Assembly: GCA_023423715.1 (NCBI GenBank)
Contig: JAFAFC010000007.1
Span: 186,001-250,000, forward strand
Source of the DNA: Bacteroidota bacterium
Lineage (GTDB): Bacteria > Bacteroidota > Bacteroidia > Flavobacteriales > Weeksellaceae
Direction of reading: 5' to 3'
Length of the DNA stretch: 64,000 nt
Shown here: in pieces, positions 17,534-26,494 of the stretch
How positions within the stretch are numbered: position 1 is the stretch's first letter
Layout: each line of letters begins with the position of its first letter
Translations under genes and position numbers: made by a program
Notes under the pieces: generated by a model
Seen by the model: the letters and a program-made list of their open reading frames with translations, nothing else
The model's database searches: none
Told to the model about the DNA's origin: nothing

Positions 17534-17923
17534 TTATCGAAGTCTATCTACAGATTTTACGAGCTTCTCGTCCTTACGAATGTAGATGTTTGCAATAAAC
17601 AAACAAATCACCGCAATACTTGGAAAGATCGGCTCAATACCCTTCTCAGGAAACTGAATTCCTCCGGATAAATTTTGTAACCAGAAAATCAATAACGCAA
17701 TCAACAAAGCGTTTATAATTATGCTGATGGTGTTCAGCAATAACTGTCTTTTTCTATTCTTATAACTAAAAAGGCTAAAAGCACCTACAAGTACAAGAAC
17801 AATACATACAATAGAAACTAAACTTGGAACTCCCAAAGCCTCAACATCTTGTCCTGTAATAAATAAAAATACAGCCGCAAGTACGGATAATAGGATAAAG
17901 ATGGTTTGTATTCTTTGTAACAT
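17534..17923 (-). CDS. DUF4293 membrane protein
   Basis: 129 aa with four membrane helices. The opening MLQRIQTIFILLS and small four-helix architecture are typical of DUF4293 proteins, found almost only in Bacteroidota and often divergent from rho as here. Function unknown. A -7 box lies seven bases before the ATG, so the mRNA should have almost no leader. Confidence 0.85.
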   Translation of the reverse strand: MLQRIQTIFILLSVLAAVFLFITGQDVEALGVPSLVSIVCIVLVLVGAFSLFSYKNRKRQLLLNTISIIINALLIALLIFWLQNLSGGIQFPEKGIEPIFPSIAVICLFIANIYIRKDEKLVKSVDRLR

Positions 17924-17930
17924 AGAGTTG

Positions 17931-17938
17931 CAAAAGTA
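17931..17938 (-). promoter_or_regulatory. -7 box for DUF4293, nearly touching the start codon
   Basis: TACTTTTG on the minus strand; only seven bases separate it from the ATG, so the 5' untranslated region is predicted to be 0-4 bases. Confidence 0.55.
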
Positions 17939-17945
17939 CTAAAAT

Positions 17946-17976
17946 TTTGCGTATTTCAAAAATTAGTGTAGCTTTG
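17946..17976 (+). promoter_or_regulatory. Complete Bacteroidota promoter for rho
   Basis: TTTG at 17946-17949, 19 bases of spacer, then TAGCTTTG at 17969-17976: both consensus elements with standard spacing. Transcript start predicted near 17980-17983, giving a leader of about 86 bases. Confidence 0.7.
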
Positions 17977-17998
17977 CAATGAAGAATTCTTTTTTTCG

Positions 17999-18022
17999 CA
18001 AGGTCGCCTGACCTTGGTTTTT
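17999..18022 (+). promoter_or_regulatory. Terminator-like hairpin in the rho leader
   Basis: CAAGGTC pairs perfectly with GACCTTG around a GCCT loop and is followed by G then five T, 46 bases before the rho ATG. It has the form of an intrinsic terminator inside the leader, so attenuation of rho is possible. A ten-codon reading frame (ATG at 17979, stop TGA at 18009) ends in the hairpin, but its ATG sits at or just before the predicted transcript start. Confidence 0.5.
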
Positions 18023-18068
18023 CCAAAATAATTTACAACTTAAGAAAATTACATAACATCACATTTGT

Positions 18069-19874
18069 ATGTTTAATATTGAAACATTAAAGTCAAAGTC
18101 CGCTCCGGAACTGACTAAAATTTTGGGTGGTTTAGGTATTAAAACGGCTAAAAACAGCAATGAAAACGATAAGATTTTCGCTATTTTAGATTTTCAAGCC
18201 TCGAATCCTAAAATCGCCAAAGACTATTATAACGAAACGGAAGTTTCTGCACCTGCTGCTTCAACGGAAGCGCCAACCGATGCAGAAGCTAAACCGAAAA
18301 AACCAGCTCCTAAAAGGAAGCCCAAAGCGGTAGAAGCAAAAGCAGAACCTGTAGTTGCAGAACAAGAGAAGGCAGAAGAGCCTACAGAACAACCAACAAC
18401 AGAAGACGCTGTTTCAGCAGAAAAATCGAAAAGAAAACGAATTACTGCAAAACCAAAAACTCAAGAAGAACCAACAACTTCTACTTCTACCGAAACGATT
18501 CCTACTTCGGAAACTACACAAGAAACAAGCGTTGCAACTCCACAACCTGAGCAACCGAAACCGGCACAACAGCCCAATCCTCAGAACAATAATCAACAAC
18601 GCAATCATAAAAATCAGAAGAACCAAAACGGTCCTCATCCAAATCAAAATAGAAATCAGCAAAACCAAAACAATCAGCACAACAACCACAATCAAAACGG
18701 TTCTAAAGCTGATGAAAATGGAAACAACGACGCCGTTGATGCAAAACCAAGTTTCAATTTTGATGGTTTAGTTACCATTGAAGGTGTTTTAGAAATCCTT
18801 CCTGATAACTACGGTTTCTTACGTTCTTCTGACTTCTCGTATATTTCTTCACCAGATGACGTGTATGTTTCCACAGCGCAAATCCGCAATTATGGTTTAA
18901 AAACAGGTGATACCGTACGAGGAATTGTTCGTTTGCCGAAAGAAGGAGAAAAATATTTCTCACTTCAAAAGCCGACGGAAGTTAACGGACGAGATTTAGC
19001 ATTTATTAAAGATCGTGTTGCTTTTGAATATTTAACGCCTTTATTTCCAGAGGAAAAATTCAATTTAGCTGGAAAAGGATCCACAATCTCGACTCGAATT
19101 GTTGATTTATTTGCACCAATAGGAAAAGGACAAAGAGCGATGTTGGTTGCCCAGCCAAAAACGGGTAAAACGATGTTGCTAAAAGATATCGCCAATGCCA
19201 TTTCTGCCAATCATCCAGAAGCGTACATGATGGTTCTTTTAATTGATGAAAGACCGGAAGAAGTTACGGATATGGAACGTAGTGTTAATGCGGAAGTTAT
19301 TGCTTCGACATTCGACGAATCTGCAGAGAAGCATGTTAAAGTAGCGAATCTTGTTCTTGCAAAAGCACAAAGAATGGTAGAATGTGGTCACGATGTGGTG
19401 ATTCTTTTAGATTCTATTACGCGTTTGGCAAGAGCCTACAACACCGTAACGCCTGCTTCTGGAAAAATTCTTTCGGGTGGTGTTGATGCAAATGCGCTGC
19501 ACAAACCAAAACGTTTCTTTGGTGCCGCTCGTAATATTGAAGGCGGTGGTTCTTTAACGATTATTGGTACAGCATTAATTGATACGGGTTCAAAAATGGA
19601 CGAAGTTATCTTTGAAGAATTCAAAGGAACGGGGAACATGGAACTTCAATTGGATCGTAAAATTGCAAACAAACGTGTTTATCCGGCAATTGATTTAGTG
19701 GCTTCGAGCACAAGACGTGACGATTTGTTACTAGACGATGTTACCCAACAAAGAATGTGGATTTTGAGAAAATATCTTTCCGATATGAATCCAATTGAAG
19801 CAATGGAATTTGTTGAAAAAAATATGAAAGGAACCTTAAATAATGAAGAATTCTTAATGTCGATGAATCGATAA
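18069..19874 (+). CDS. rho: Transcription termination factor Rho with disordered insert
   Basis: Hexameric RNA-dependent ATPase that ends transcription. 601 aa against about 420 in E. coli; the excess is a low-complexity insert. Residues 1-55 form the N-terminal helical domain; about 60-165 are Ala/Pro/Glu/Thr-rich; about 166-212 are very rich in Asn and Gln; about 225-300 carry the RNA-binding cold-shock-like domain (GVLEILPDNYGFLR). The ATPase core has Walker A AQPKTGKT (about 360), VLLIDERPEEVTDM and the R-loop AYNTVTPASGK. Catalytic residues look intact. Such inserts are common in Bacteroidota Rho; in Bacteroides thetaiotaomicron the Rho insert has been linked to condensate formation. Confidence 0.97.
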   Translation: MFNIETLKSKSAPELTKILGGLGIKTAKNSNENDKIFAILDFQASNPKIAKDYYNETEVSAPAASTEAPTDAEAKPKKPAPKRKPKAVEAKAEPVVAEQEKAEEPTEQPTTEDAVSAEKSKRKRITAKPKTQEEPTTSTSTETIPTSETTQETSVATPQPEQPKPAQQPNPQNNNQQRNHKNQKNQNGPHPNQNRNQQNQNNQHNNHNQNGSKADENGNNDAVDAKPSFNFDGLVTIEGVLEILPDNYGFLRSSDFSYISSPDDVYVSTAQIRNYGLKTGDTVRGIVRLPKEGEKYFSLQKPTEVNGRDLAFIKDRVAFEYLTPLFPEEKFNLAGKGSTISTRIVDLFAPIGKGQRAMLVAQPKTGKTMLLKDIANAISANHPEAYMMVLLIDERPEEVTDMERSVNAEVIASTFDESAEKHVKVANLVLAKAQRMVECGHDVVILLDSITRLARAYNTVTPASGKILSGGVDANALHKPKRFFGAARNIEGGGSLTIIGTALIDTGSKMDEVIFEEFKGTGNMELQLDRKIANKRVYPAIDLVASSTRRDDLLLDDVTQQRMWILRKYLSDMNPIEAMEFVEKNMKGTLNNEEFLMSMNR

Positions 19875-19897
19875 GAGAATCCTTTCTAAACCTTACT

Positions 19898-19926
19898 AAA
19901 AACCGCTTTTTGAGCGGTTTTTATTT
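19898..19926 (+). terminator. Intrinsic terminator after rho
   Basis: AAAACCGCT pairs with AGCGGTTTT around a short T-rich loop, followed by a T-run, 24 bases after the rho stop. Confidence 0.85.
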
Positions 19927-19987
19927 TATCAATAAGCGTTATAAGTTATTTAATAAATTATATAATGCTTTTCAATTTCTTTATTCC

Positions 19988-19995
19988 TATTTTTG
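19988..19995 (+). promoter_or_regulatory. Bacteroidota -7 box for superoxide dismutase
   Basis: TATTTTTG, 38 bases upstream of the ATG at 20034. It lies within the longer reading frame, which argues that translation begins at 20034. Confidence 0.5.
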
Positions 19996-20033
19996 AGGAA
20001 AAGTTATCATTAATTTTAAAAATCAAAACTATT

Positions 20034-20630
20034 ATGGCATTTGAATTACCAAAATTAGGTTATGCATATGACGCTTTAGAACCGACGATCGATGCAAAAA
20101 CAATGGAAATCCATTATACAAAACACCACCAAGCGTATGTTGACAATTTGAACAAAGCGATTGCTGGAACGGATTTAGAAGGAAAAACTATTGAGGAAAT
20201 CTGCAAAACAGGAACAGACAAACCAGCAGTTAGAAATAACGGTGGTGGTCACTTTAACCATACCCTTTTCTGGGAAGTTTTAACTCCAGGTGGAAGCAAA
20301 GAGCCTGTTGGAAACGTAAAAGCAGCTATTGAAAACTACGGTGGATTCGAAAAATTCAAAACTGATTTTTCAGAAGCAGCAAAAACAAGATTCGGGTCTG
20401 GATGGGCTTGGTTGTGCAAAAAAGAAGACGGATCTGTAGCAGTATGCTCAACGCCAAACCAAGACAATCCATTAATGCCGGTTGCTGACTGCAAAGGAAC
20501 GCCTGTATTAGGACTAGATGTTTGGGAGCACGCCTATTACCTACATTATCAAAACAGAAGACCAGACTACGTTGGAGCTTTCTTCGATGTTGTAAACTGG
20601 GATAAAGTAGAAGAACTTTTCAACAAGTAA
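20034..20630 (+). CDS. sodA: Superoxide dismutase, Mn/Fe family
   Basis: Cytoplasmic enzyme converting superoxide to oxygen and hydrogen peroxide. 198 aa from the ATG at 20034 (MAFELPKLGYAYDALEP), the usual length; an upstream in-frame ATG would add 23 unlikely residues and overlaps the promoter. Metal ligands are His27, the His in GGHFNHTLFW, and Asp/His in DVWEHAYY. The Gly in NNGGGH and Gln in NQDNPLM match the manganese type rather than iron, though Bacteroidota enzymes are often cambialistic, so metal preference is not certain. Confidence 0.95.
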   Translation: MAFELPKLGYAYDALEPTIDAKTMEIHYTKHHQAYVDNLNKAIAGTDLEGKTIEEICKTGTDKPAVRNNGGGHFNHTLFWEVLTPGGSKEPVGNVKAAIENYGGFEKFKTDFSEAAKTRFGSGWAWLCKKEDGSVAVCSTPNQDNPLMPVADCKGTPVLGLDVWEHAYYLHYQNRRPDYVGAFFDVVNWDKVEELFNK

Positions 20631-20651
20631 TCTACCAACTTTTAAATAATA

Positions 20652-20682
20652 AAAAAATCCGTCGCTTGACGGATTTTTTATT
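20652..20682 (+). terminator. Intrinsic terminator after sodA
   Basis: AAAAATCCGTC / GACGGATTTTT stem with a GCTT loop and T-run; can serve both sodA and the convergent DUF885 gene. Confidence 0.88.
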
Positions 20683-20701
20683 TTCAGGCAGGAAAGCTAG
20701 C

Positions 20702-22495
20702 TTATTGCTTACTCGCCCATAATTTCATTTTACGATCTAAAACACTTAGCGGCAAGCATCCTTGATTTAAGATTTCATCATGGAAATCGGCTAGTTTGAA
20801 TTTAGCTCCCAAATCTTTTGAATACTGAGCACGAAGTTCAGAGAATTTCATTTGACCAATTTTATAGCTCAAAGCTTGTCCAGGCATCGCCATATAACGT
20901 TCAATTTCAGCGGTTGCTCCGCCTTCATCGTAGGAAATATTCTTTAAAAAATACTGAATTGCTTGTTCACGATTCATTTGTCCGGTATGCAAACCTGTAT
21001 CCACAACCAAACGAACGGCACGCAACATTTGGTCACTCAAAGCACCCATTTTCTGATACGGATCCGTGTACAAACCAAATTCTGGTCCGAGAAATTCGCA
21101 ATAATGCGCCCAACCTTCACCATACGCTCCGTACCATCCAAAACGCATAAACTTCGGAATTTTCTTATTTTCTTGCTGCAACGAAACCTGATAATGATGT
21201 CCTGGAATGGCTTCATGTAAAAACAACGATTCCATACCACTTGTAATATTAAACTTGGCTGGATCAGGAAGTGGAATGTAGAAAATTCCTGGTCTTTTTC
21301 CATCCGGTGTTCCTTGAATATATTCTGCACTAGCAGAGGCTTCTCGAAATTTTTCCGTTTGTCGAATTTCAAATGGCGTTATAGGCGTTACGTTGAACAT
21401 CGTTTTCAAATTCGGGGTTATCTTCTTCAATATTCCTTGAAACTCACCCAAAACTTCTTCTGAAGATTTATACGGCATCGCTTTCGGGTCTTCTTTTACA
21501 AACGTTAAAAAACTTTCCAATGAACCTTCGTAGCCAACTTGCTTTTTCACTTGCTCCATTTCACCACGAATCCTTGCCACTTCTTGCAAACCTAATTTGT
21601 TGATATCTTCCACTTTCATATCCGTGGTTGTCCAACTTTTCACATAATATTGATAGATATTACTTCCGTTAGGAATAGCGTTGAGTCCATCCGTATCACG
21701 AGCTTTAGGATAATATTCAGTTTCTAAATAATCACCCATTCTTTGGTATGCAGGGATAATTTTCTGCATAATCGCATCACGGAATTGCTTGCTCAATTTT
21801 TCCTTGGTTTTATCACTAAAACTGTCTGGAAAATTACGAATCGGTCCGTAGAAAATATTCAATTCCATATTGGTTGTCGTGATTTCATCGGCACGCATTT
21901 GCGGAATCATCTTCATTACCAATTTTTTTGGAAGCACCATTTTGTTTTTAACTCCTTCATTAAAGTTTTCCTTGGCTGTTTCCATCCATAACGGGAACTG
22001 ATTCACACGCTTCAACCAATTTTCATAATCTTTTTCGGTTTTGAAAGGTTGTCTTCCTTCCCCACTTCCTAACAAAGGAAAATCTAGCGGAAGTCCAGCA
22101 AATTGAGTAAATGGAATATATTCTGGATGATACGCATATCGCTCAACCTTATCTTTCAAAGTAGCGTCCAATACATCATAAACTACTTTTTTATCATCCG
22201 CAAGATCATCATATTTGATGTTTTCTAACTGCTTTTGAACCTTATTGTAAAATGCAATTTCACCCGAGATAAAATCTTTATCAATATCTATCGGTAACTG
22301 ATCGTTGTATCGATCGTCTCCTTGAGCGGTTGCCTCTAGTGGAAACAACTTCAAATATTCTTCATAATAACGAGCCGATATCGAGTCTAAATCAATAGGC
22401 GTAACCTTCGTTAAAGGGATATCTTTCTTTTTGCACGAAGCAAGAAAAACGAGAACAACGAAAATACCCAACGGCAAATGGCGGAAAAACTTCAT
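20702..22495 (-). CDS. DUF885 zinc peptidase-like lipoprotein
   Basis: 597-aa predicted lipoprotein: signal MKFFRHLPLGIFVVLVFLASC with a lipobox (Cys21), then the DUF885 domain over the rest. The HEAIPGHHYQ motif (about residue 427) is the HExxxGH-like zinc site of this family, related to M32/M3-like gluzincins; DGKRPGIFYIPL just before it is typical. Probably an envelope-located peptidase or carboxypeptidase; the substrate is unknown. Convergent with sodA. Confidence 0.88.
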   Translation of the reverse strand: MKFFRHLPLGIFVVLVFLASCKKKDIPLTKVTPIDLDSISARYYEEYLKLFPLEATAQGDDRYNDQLPIDIDKDFISGEIAFYNKVQKQLENIKYDDLADDKKVVYDVLDATLKDKVERYAYHPEYIPFTQFAGLPLDFPLLGSGEGRQPFKTEKDYENWLKRVNQFPLWMETAKENFNEGVKNKMVLPKKLVMKMIPQMRADEITTTNMELNIFYGPIRNFPDSFSDKTKEKLSKQFRDAIMQKIIPAYQRMGDYLETEYYPKARDTDGLNAIPNGSNIYQYYVKSWTTTDMKVEDINKLGLQEVARIRGEMEQVKKQVGYEGSLESFLTFVKEDPKAMPYKSSEEVLGEFQGILKKITPNLKTMFNVTPITPFEIRQTEKFREASASAEYIQGTPDGKRPGIFYIPLPDPAKFNITSGMESLFLHEAIPGHHYQVSLQQENKKIPKFMRFGWYGAYGEGWAHYCEFLGPEFGLYTDPYQKMGALSDQMLRAVRLVVDTGLHTGQMNREQAIQYFLKNISYDEGGATAEIERYMAMPGQALSYKIGQMKFSELRAQYSKDLGAKFKLADFHDEILNQGCLPLSVLDRKMKLWASKQ

Positions 22496-22608
22496 AAAAT
22501 TTCTAATGATTGCTGCTAAATTACTTATTATTTAACGAACAGAAAATAATTGTAGTTAACAAAAAGGGAAAAAAAGACTAAAAAATTTTTCGCTTTCGAT
22601 CTATTTTA

Positions 22609-22616
22609 TATCTTTG
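22609..22616 (+). promoter_or_regulatory. Bacteroidota -7 box for the 153-aa gene
   Basis: TATCTTTG, matching TAnnTTTG, 48 bases before the ATG at 22664. Confidence 0.5.
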
Positions 22617-22663
22617 TTTAATCAGTTTAACTATCAATTATTTACATTATTTCTTTTGAGGAA

Positions 22664-23125
22664 ATGAAAGGGATTTTAAAAATTTATCACCCCGAGGAAA
22701 CGCTTAAGTATCACATTAAAAGCACCTATTGCAAAGCGGTTTACAGTAATCAACAGCATTTTTTAGAACTCGAAATTATCACAGACGATGGTCTAGACCA
22801 TGTGGATGATGATTCTCTACAGTACAATTTTCCTCAACTTTCGTTAAACATTGCCGATTTTCCAATGGAAAATGCAGAACTCGCAGGACAGCAATTGTCT
22901 ATTGATGATTCTGAAGAGGAAAGTTATACCGAAGTTGATCTTTTCGATGATGAAGATGCCTATGTTTATGACAATCAGCTTTCTTTTGAAAACGATGAAA
23001 ACGGGGAATTAGAATTGGTTTGGAAAGGAACAATTGATGATTTCTATACAGGTTCTGATGAACCAATTCCCTTCAAATTAAAGTGCCATTTCAGGCCTGA
23101 TGAATTGGAAGTTGACGAAGACTAA
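22664..23125 (+). CDS. Acidic hypothetical protein
   Basis: 153 aa, very acidic (Asp/Glu-rich, especially residues 40-50 and 80-110 and the C-terminus), no signal peptide or membrane helix. I do not recognise a family. The start has a plausible upstream promoter and codon use matches its neighbours, so it is likely real. It precedes exbB by 120 bases on the same strand, but the gap contains a palindrome and may hold a separate promoter, so a link with the Ton system is not established. Confidence 0.7.
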   Translation: MKGILKIYHPEETLKYHIKSTYCKAVYSNQQHFLELEIITDDGLDHVDDDSLQYNFPQLSLNIADFPMENAELAGQQLSIDDSEEESYTEVDLFDDEDAYVYDNQLSFENDENGELELVWKGTIDDFYTGSDEPIPFKLKCHFRPDELEVDED

Positions 23126-23220
23126 TTTTCTTTAAAATATCTTCAAAACACGATTATTACGACAATTTCAATTGGTTTTATACTAATTAAAATAGAATGT
23201 CGTTTAGTAACAAGACCTAA

Positions 23221-23233
23221 TCCCAATTTGGGA
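23221..23233. repeat. 13-bp palindrome upstream of exbB
   Basis: TCCCAA-T-TTGGGA, perfect arms of six bases, 13 bases before the exbB ATG. It could be a regulator binding site or a small leader hairpin; there is no T-run, so it is not an intrinsic terminator. Confidence 0.4.
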
Positions 23234-23246
23234 CTATATTTTTAAT

Positions 23247-23930
23247 ATGAGTTTATTACAAGCAGCTCCACAAGCGGTAGCAGAAGCAGTTACACACGAA
23301 TTTTCTTTTTGGAACATCATGTTCCATGGTAATTTGTTCGCAAACATCGTTATGATAACCGTACTCCTTTTAGGGGTATTTTCTATGTATATTTTCTTAG
23401 AAAGGTGGTTCTACATCAAACGAATGACAACGAGCCAAGATCCAAATTTCATCCGAAATGTTGAAGATCTTATTAAAGACGGAAGAATTGATGCTGCACA
23501 AGAATACTGCATCCGACAAAATACACCAGAAGGTCGAATTTTAGAAAAAGGAGTTTCTAGAATTGGAAGACCCGTTTCTGATATCATGAGCGCGATGGAA
23601 AATCAAGCACAAACGGAATTAGGAAATCTTGAAAAGAACCTAAACCTTTTAGCGGTTGTACCAAGTATTGCACCGATGTTAGGTTTATTAGGAACCGTAA
23701 TCGGGATGATCATTGCCTTTTTTGATTTGGCTAATGTGGAAGGAGCATTTTCACCAAAAACACTTTCCCAAGGTATTTATACCGCTTTGGGTCAAACAGC
23801 AACGGGTCTTGCGGTAGCGATTCCAGCGAACTTTTTCTACAACTTATTGTTGACGAAAATTGACAAGTTTGTATTGAAAATGCAGAATTTAACGTCTGAT
23901 TTCTTAGATATTATTAACAAACCTTTGTAA
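23247..23930 (+). CDS. exbB: MotA/TolQ/ExbB proton channel protein
   Basis: 227-aa inner-membrane protein with three helices (about residues 25-55, 125-155 and 175-200) and the cytoplasmic loop typical of ExbB. The segment SIAPMLGLLGTVIGMI and the GQTATGLAVAIPANFFYN helix line the proton channel. With ExbD and the TonB-like protein encoded next it should harvest proton motive force to power outer-membrane TonB-dependent receptors, which are abundant in Bacteroidota. Seven bases separate it from exbD. Confidence 0.93.
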   Translation: MSLLQAAPQAVAEAVTHEFSFWNIMFHGNLFANIVMITVLLLGVFSMYIFLERWFYIKRMTTSQDPNFIRNVEDLIKDGRIDAAQEYCIRQNTPEGRILEKGVSRIGRPVSDIMSAMENQAQTELGNLEKNLNLLAVVPSIAPMLGLLGTVIGMIIAFFDLANVEGAFSPKTLSQGIYTALGQTATGLAVAIPANFFYNLLLTKIDKFVLKMQNLTSDFLDIINKPL

Positions 23931-23937
23931 GATCACC

Positions 23938-24336
23938 ATGAAACTGCAAAGAAGAAATAAAGCCCATCCGGATTTCAGTCTTGCCGCAATGACAGACGTT
24001 ATCTTGTTGTTGTTAATCTTTTTCATGATTACATCAGCAGCGTCTAATCAAAGCGCCATTGATGTGAAATTACCGAAAACAGAAACCGAATTAGCCAACA
24101 TTCCCAACCCGCTTTCTGTAAGCGTGAAAGAAGACGGCACTTATTTTGTTGATGATAAACCGGTTGAGCGCGTACAACTGGAAAGTAAAATTGTTGAACG
24201 TTTGCAAGGAAATCCAAATCCGTCATTTACCATTAGAGCAGATCAGAATTCGATGCATAAAGACGTGGTTTTTGTGATGGAAATTGCCGAAAAACATAAA
24301 TACAATATTGCGATTGCGACAACGCAGCAAGATTAA
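23938..24336 (+). CDS. exbD: Biopolymer transport protein ExbD
   Basis: 132 aa: a cytoplasmic stub, one membrane helix with the essential Asp (MTDVILLLLIFFMI, Asp about residue 21) and a periplasmic domain. Partner of ExbB; carries protons through the motor. Four bases before the TonB-like gene. Confidence 0.93.
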   Translation: MKLQRRNKAHPDFSLAAMTDVILLLLIFFMITSAASNQSAIDVKLPKTETELANIPNPLSVSVKEDGTYFVDDKPVERVQLESKIVERLQGNPNPSFTIRADQNSMHKDVVFVMEIAEKHKYNIAIATTQQD

Positions 24337-24340
24337 GAAA

Positions 24341-25228
24341 ATGAATTTTTACTCCATTAATAAACAAGAAGAAAACAAAGACCGTTTCAAAAGCCTCCTA
24401 ATTTCGTTAGGAATTTGGAGCGCGATTTTGGCTTTTGTTTTCTTTTATACCATTAAGAGTACCACAATAAAACACGAAGAACCTGTTTCGGCAATGCTTA
24501 TTAATTTTGGCGATAACCGAAATGGAAATGGCATCGAAGAACCAGCAAATCAAGAAGGATCTTTAGCTTCTCAAGCAAATGCATCTTTAGAAGAAGCGAT
24601 TTCTGAACCTATTTCAAAACCTAAAGAAGAAACGCCAACGCCAGAAACTCCCGTAAAAGTTGAAAAGAAAGCTCCAAAAGCAGAAAAAATACTTTCGGGA
24701 AATTCCACTAAAAATAAAGTTGCTGTAAAAGAATCCAAATCGGAAACCAAAAAAGCAGCAACACCAACGTCTTCTTCAACAAAAAAGACCGCATCAAAAT
24801 CGAATACAGCCAATTCTTCAACAGGGAGCGGTGATGGAAAAGGAACTGCGGCCATCGGAAACCTCATCAAAGGAAGGGGAACAAAAGCCGGAACTCAAGG
24901 AACTGGAGGAACAGTTGGTAACGCGGGTGATCCTCTTGGTGGCGACGGAAATGGAGATAGTACAATCGGTGTTGACAGACGTTTGGTTGGTTATATTCCA
25001 GGAACGATGGGACGTGGAGGCGCTCAGCCCACACATAACTGCTCGGCCTCAGGCTCTATTAGCATTGCCTACACCGTTGATAAAGCAGGAAATGTCACCA
25101 GCGCAAGACGTTCTGGTGGCTCTTCTGACGCGTGTATTGTTAGTACAACTGTTGCTTGGGTGAAAAAATACGTTAAGGCAGAAAAAGCCAACTTTTCTTC
25201 TACAGGAACGTACCGAATTACTTTTTAA
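24341..25228 (+). CDS. TonB-like energy transducer
   Basis: 295 aa. N-terminal cytoplasmic stub, one membrane helix (about residues 22-42), a long periplasmic linker rich in Lys, Pro, Glu, Ser and Thr (about 70-165), a Gly-rich stretch, and a small C-terminal domain (GSISIAYTVDKAGNVTSARR) resembling TonB_C. The start is the ATG at 24341 just after exbD; a longer frame would run back into exbD. The layout exbB-exbD-tonB indicates it contacts TonB boxes of outer-membrane receptors. Confidence 0.85.
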   Translation: MNFYSINKQEENKDRFKSLLISLGIWSAILAFVFFYTIKSTTIKHEEPVSAMLINFGDNRNGNGIEEPANQEGSLASQANASLEEAISEPISKPKEETPTPETPVKVEKKAPKAEKILSGNSTKNKVAVKESKSETKKAATPTSSSTKKTASKSNTANSSTGSGDGKGTAAIGNLIKGRGTKAGTQGTGGTVGNAGDPLGGDGNGDSTIGVDRRLVGYIPGTMGRGGAQPTHNCSASGSISIAYTVDKAGNVTSARRSGGSSDACIVSTTVAWVKKYVKAEKANFSSTGTYRITF

Positions 25229-25249
25229 AAAGATTTAAACAAAACTTTT

Positions 25250-26494
25250 ATGAACGAATTGGAATATCAAAAAGCAATAGATTGGCTTTTTGTACAAGCT
25301 CCCAATTATCAAATAGATGGTCAAAAAGCCTATAAACCAGGTTTAGACAACATCAAAAAACTATCTGCTTTCTTTGGAAATCCTCAAGATAAAATCAAAA
25401 CCATTCACATTGGCGGAACAAACGGTAAAGGCTCAACATCCAATATGGTTGCTTCAGTTTTACAAGATGCTGGTTTCAAAGTAGGCTTGTATAATTCGCC
25501 ACACCTCATTGATTTCACTGAGCGAGTGAAAGTCAATGGAAAAAATGCAGACAAGGAATTTGTCTTTAATTTCATTCAAAAGCTAAAGGAACTTCCAGCT
25601 GATATTCAACCTTCCTTTTTTGAATATACAACGATTATGGCTTTTGAATATTTTCATCAGCAAAATGTTGATTTCGCCATTATAGAAGTTGGCTTGGGCG
25701 GAAGGTTAGATTCTACAAATATCATTCAGCCTTTAGTTTCCGCGATTACTAATGTGGATTTGGATCATATGAATATTTTAGGAAATTCCATTGCAGAAAT
25801 CGCTCAAGAAAAAGCAGGAATCATCAAGGAAAACACAACAATCATTTGTGGAGACGATAGATTCGAAATTCAAAATATCATTCAAAATAAAGCTAAAGAA
25901 CTTTCCGCTCCATATATTGATGCTACTCAAATCCATGTAGACTATCAAACGGATTTGAAAGGAAACTATCAACTGAAAAACATCAAAGTCGCCGTTGCTA
26001 TTTTTGACGAACTTAAAAAACTAGGTGTTGAAATACCCGAAGAAGCAATCAAAAATGGACTTTTACATGTTCATCAAAATACAGGATTTATTGGGCGTTG
26101 GTTTCAATTTTCAGACAACCCTCTAACTATTTGCGATACAGCGCATAATAAAGCTGGTTTGGATATGGTTTTCGATCAGTTGAATGCAATGTCAATGAAG
26201 AAACATGTAGTTTTAGGTTTCGTCAACGATAAAAAGATTGATGAAGTTTTGCAAGAGCTTCCAACAAATTCCGCTTTTTATTTCGTAAAACCTTCCATAC
26301 ATCGTGGTCGAGACCCTAAAGAGTATGAAGAAGAACTTAAAAATGCGAAAATTCCGTATCAAATATTCAGTTCAGTTCAAGAAGGATATGAAGCTGCTTT
26401 ACAACATGTTAAAAACGATGAAATGATATTTATAGGTGGGAGTAACTTTGTTGTAGGAGATTTTTTAGAAAAAAATTTGGAGATAACTCAATAA
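25250..26494 (+). CDS. folC: Bifunctional dihydrofolate/folylpolyglutamate synthase
   Basis: Mur-ligase superfamily enzyme adding glutamate to dihydropteroate and folates. 414 aa. ATP loop HIGGTNGKGSTSN (about residue 48), SPHLIDFTERV (folate-binding), EVGLGGRLDSTN and the C-terminal domain with CDTAHNKAGLD. 21 bases after the TonB-like gene, same strand, perhaps co-transcribed. pabB/pabC of the same pathway lie 12 kb away. Confidence 0.94.
   Translation: MNELEYQKAIDWLFVQAPNYQIDGQKAYKPGLDNIKKLSAFFGNPQDKIKTIHIGGTNGKGSTSNMVASVLQDAGFKVGLYNSPHLIDFTERVKVNGKNADKEFVFNFIQKLKELPADIQPSFFEYTTIMAFEYFHQQNVDFAIIEVGLGGRLDSTNIIQPLVSAITNVDLDHMNILGNSIAEIAQEKAGIIKENTTIICGDDRFEIQNIIQNKAKELSAPYIDATQIHVDYQTDLKGNYQLKNIKVAVAIFDELKKLGVEIPEEAIKNGLLHVHQNTGFIGRWFQFSDNPLTICDTAHNKAGLDMVFDQLNAMSMKKHVVLGFVNDKKIDEVLQELPTNSAFYFVKPSIHRGRDPKEYEEELKNAKIPYQIFSSVQEGYEAALQHVKNDEMIFIGGSNFVVGDFLEKNLEITQ

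Noticed and set aside
18355..18771. Long open frame of 138 codons in another frame of rho
   Set aside because: It arises from the Asn/Gln- and Pro/Ala-rich coding repeats of rho read out of frame; it is low complexity with no start signal.
19965..20033. N-terminal extension of superoxide dismutase by 23 residues
   Set aside because: The -7 box lies within it and the normal family start MAFELPKL follows at 20034.
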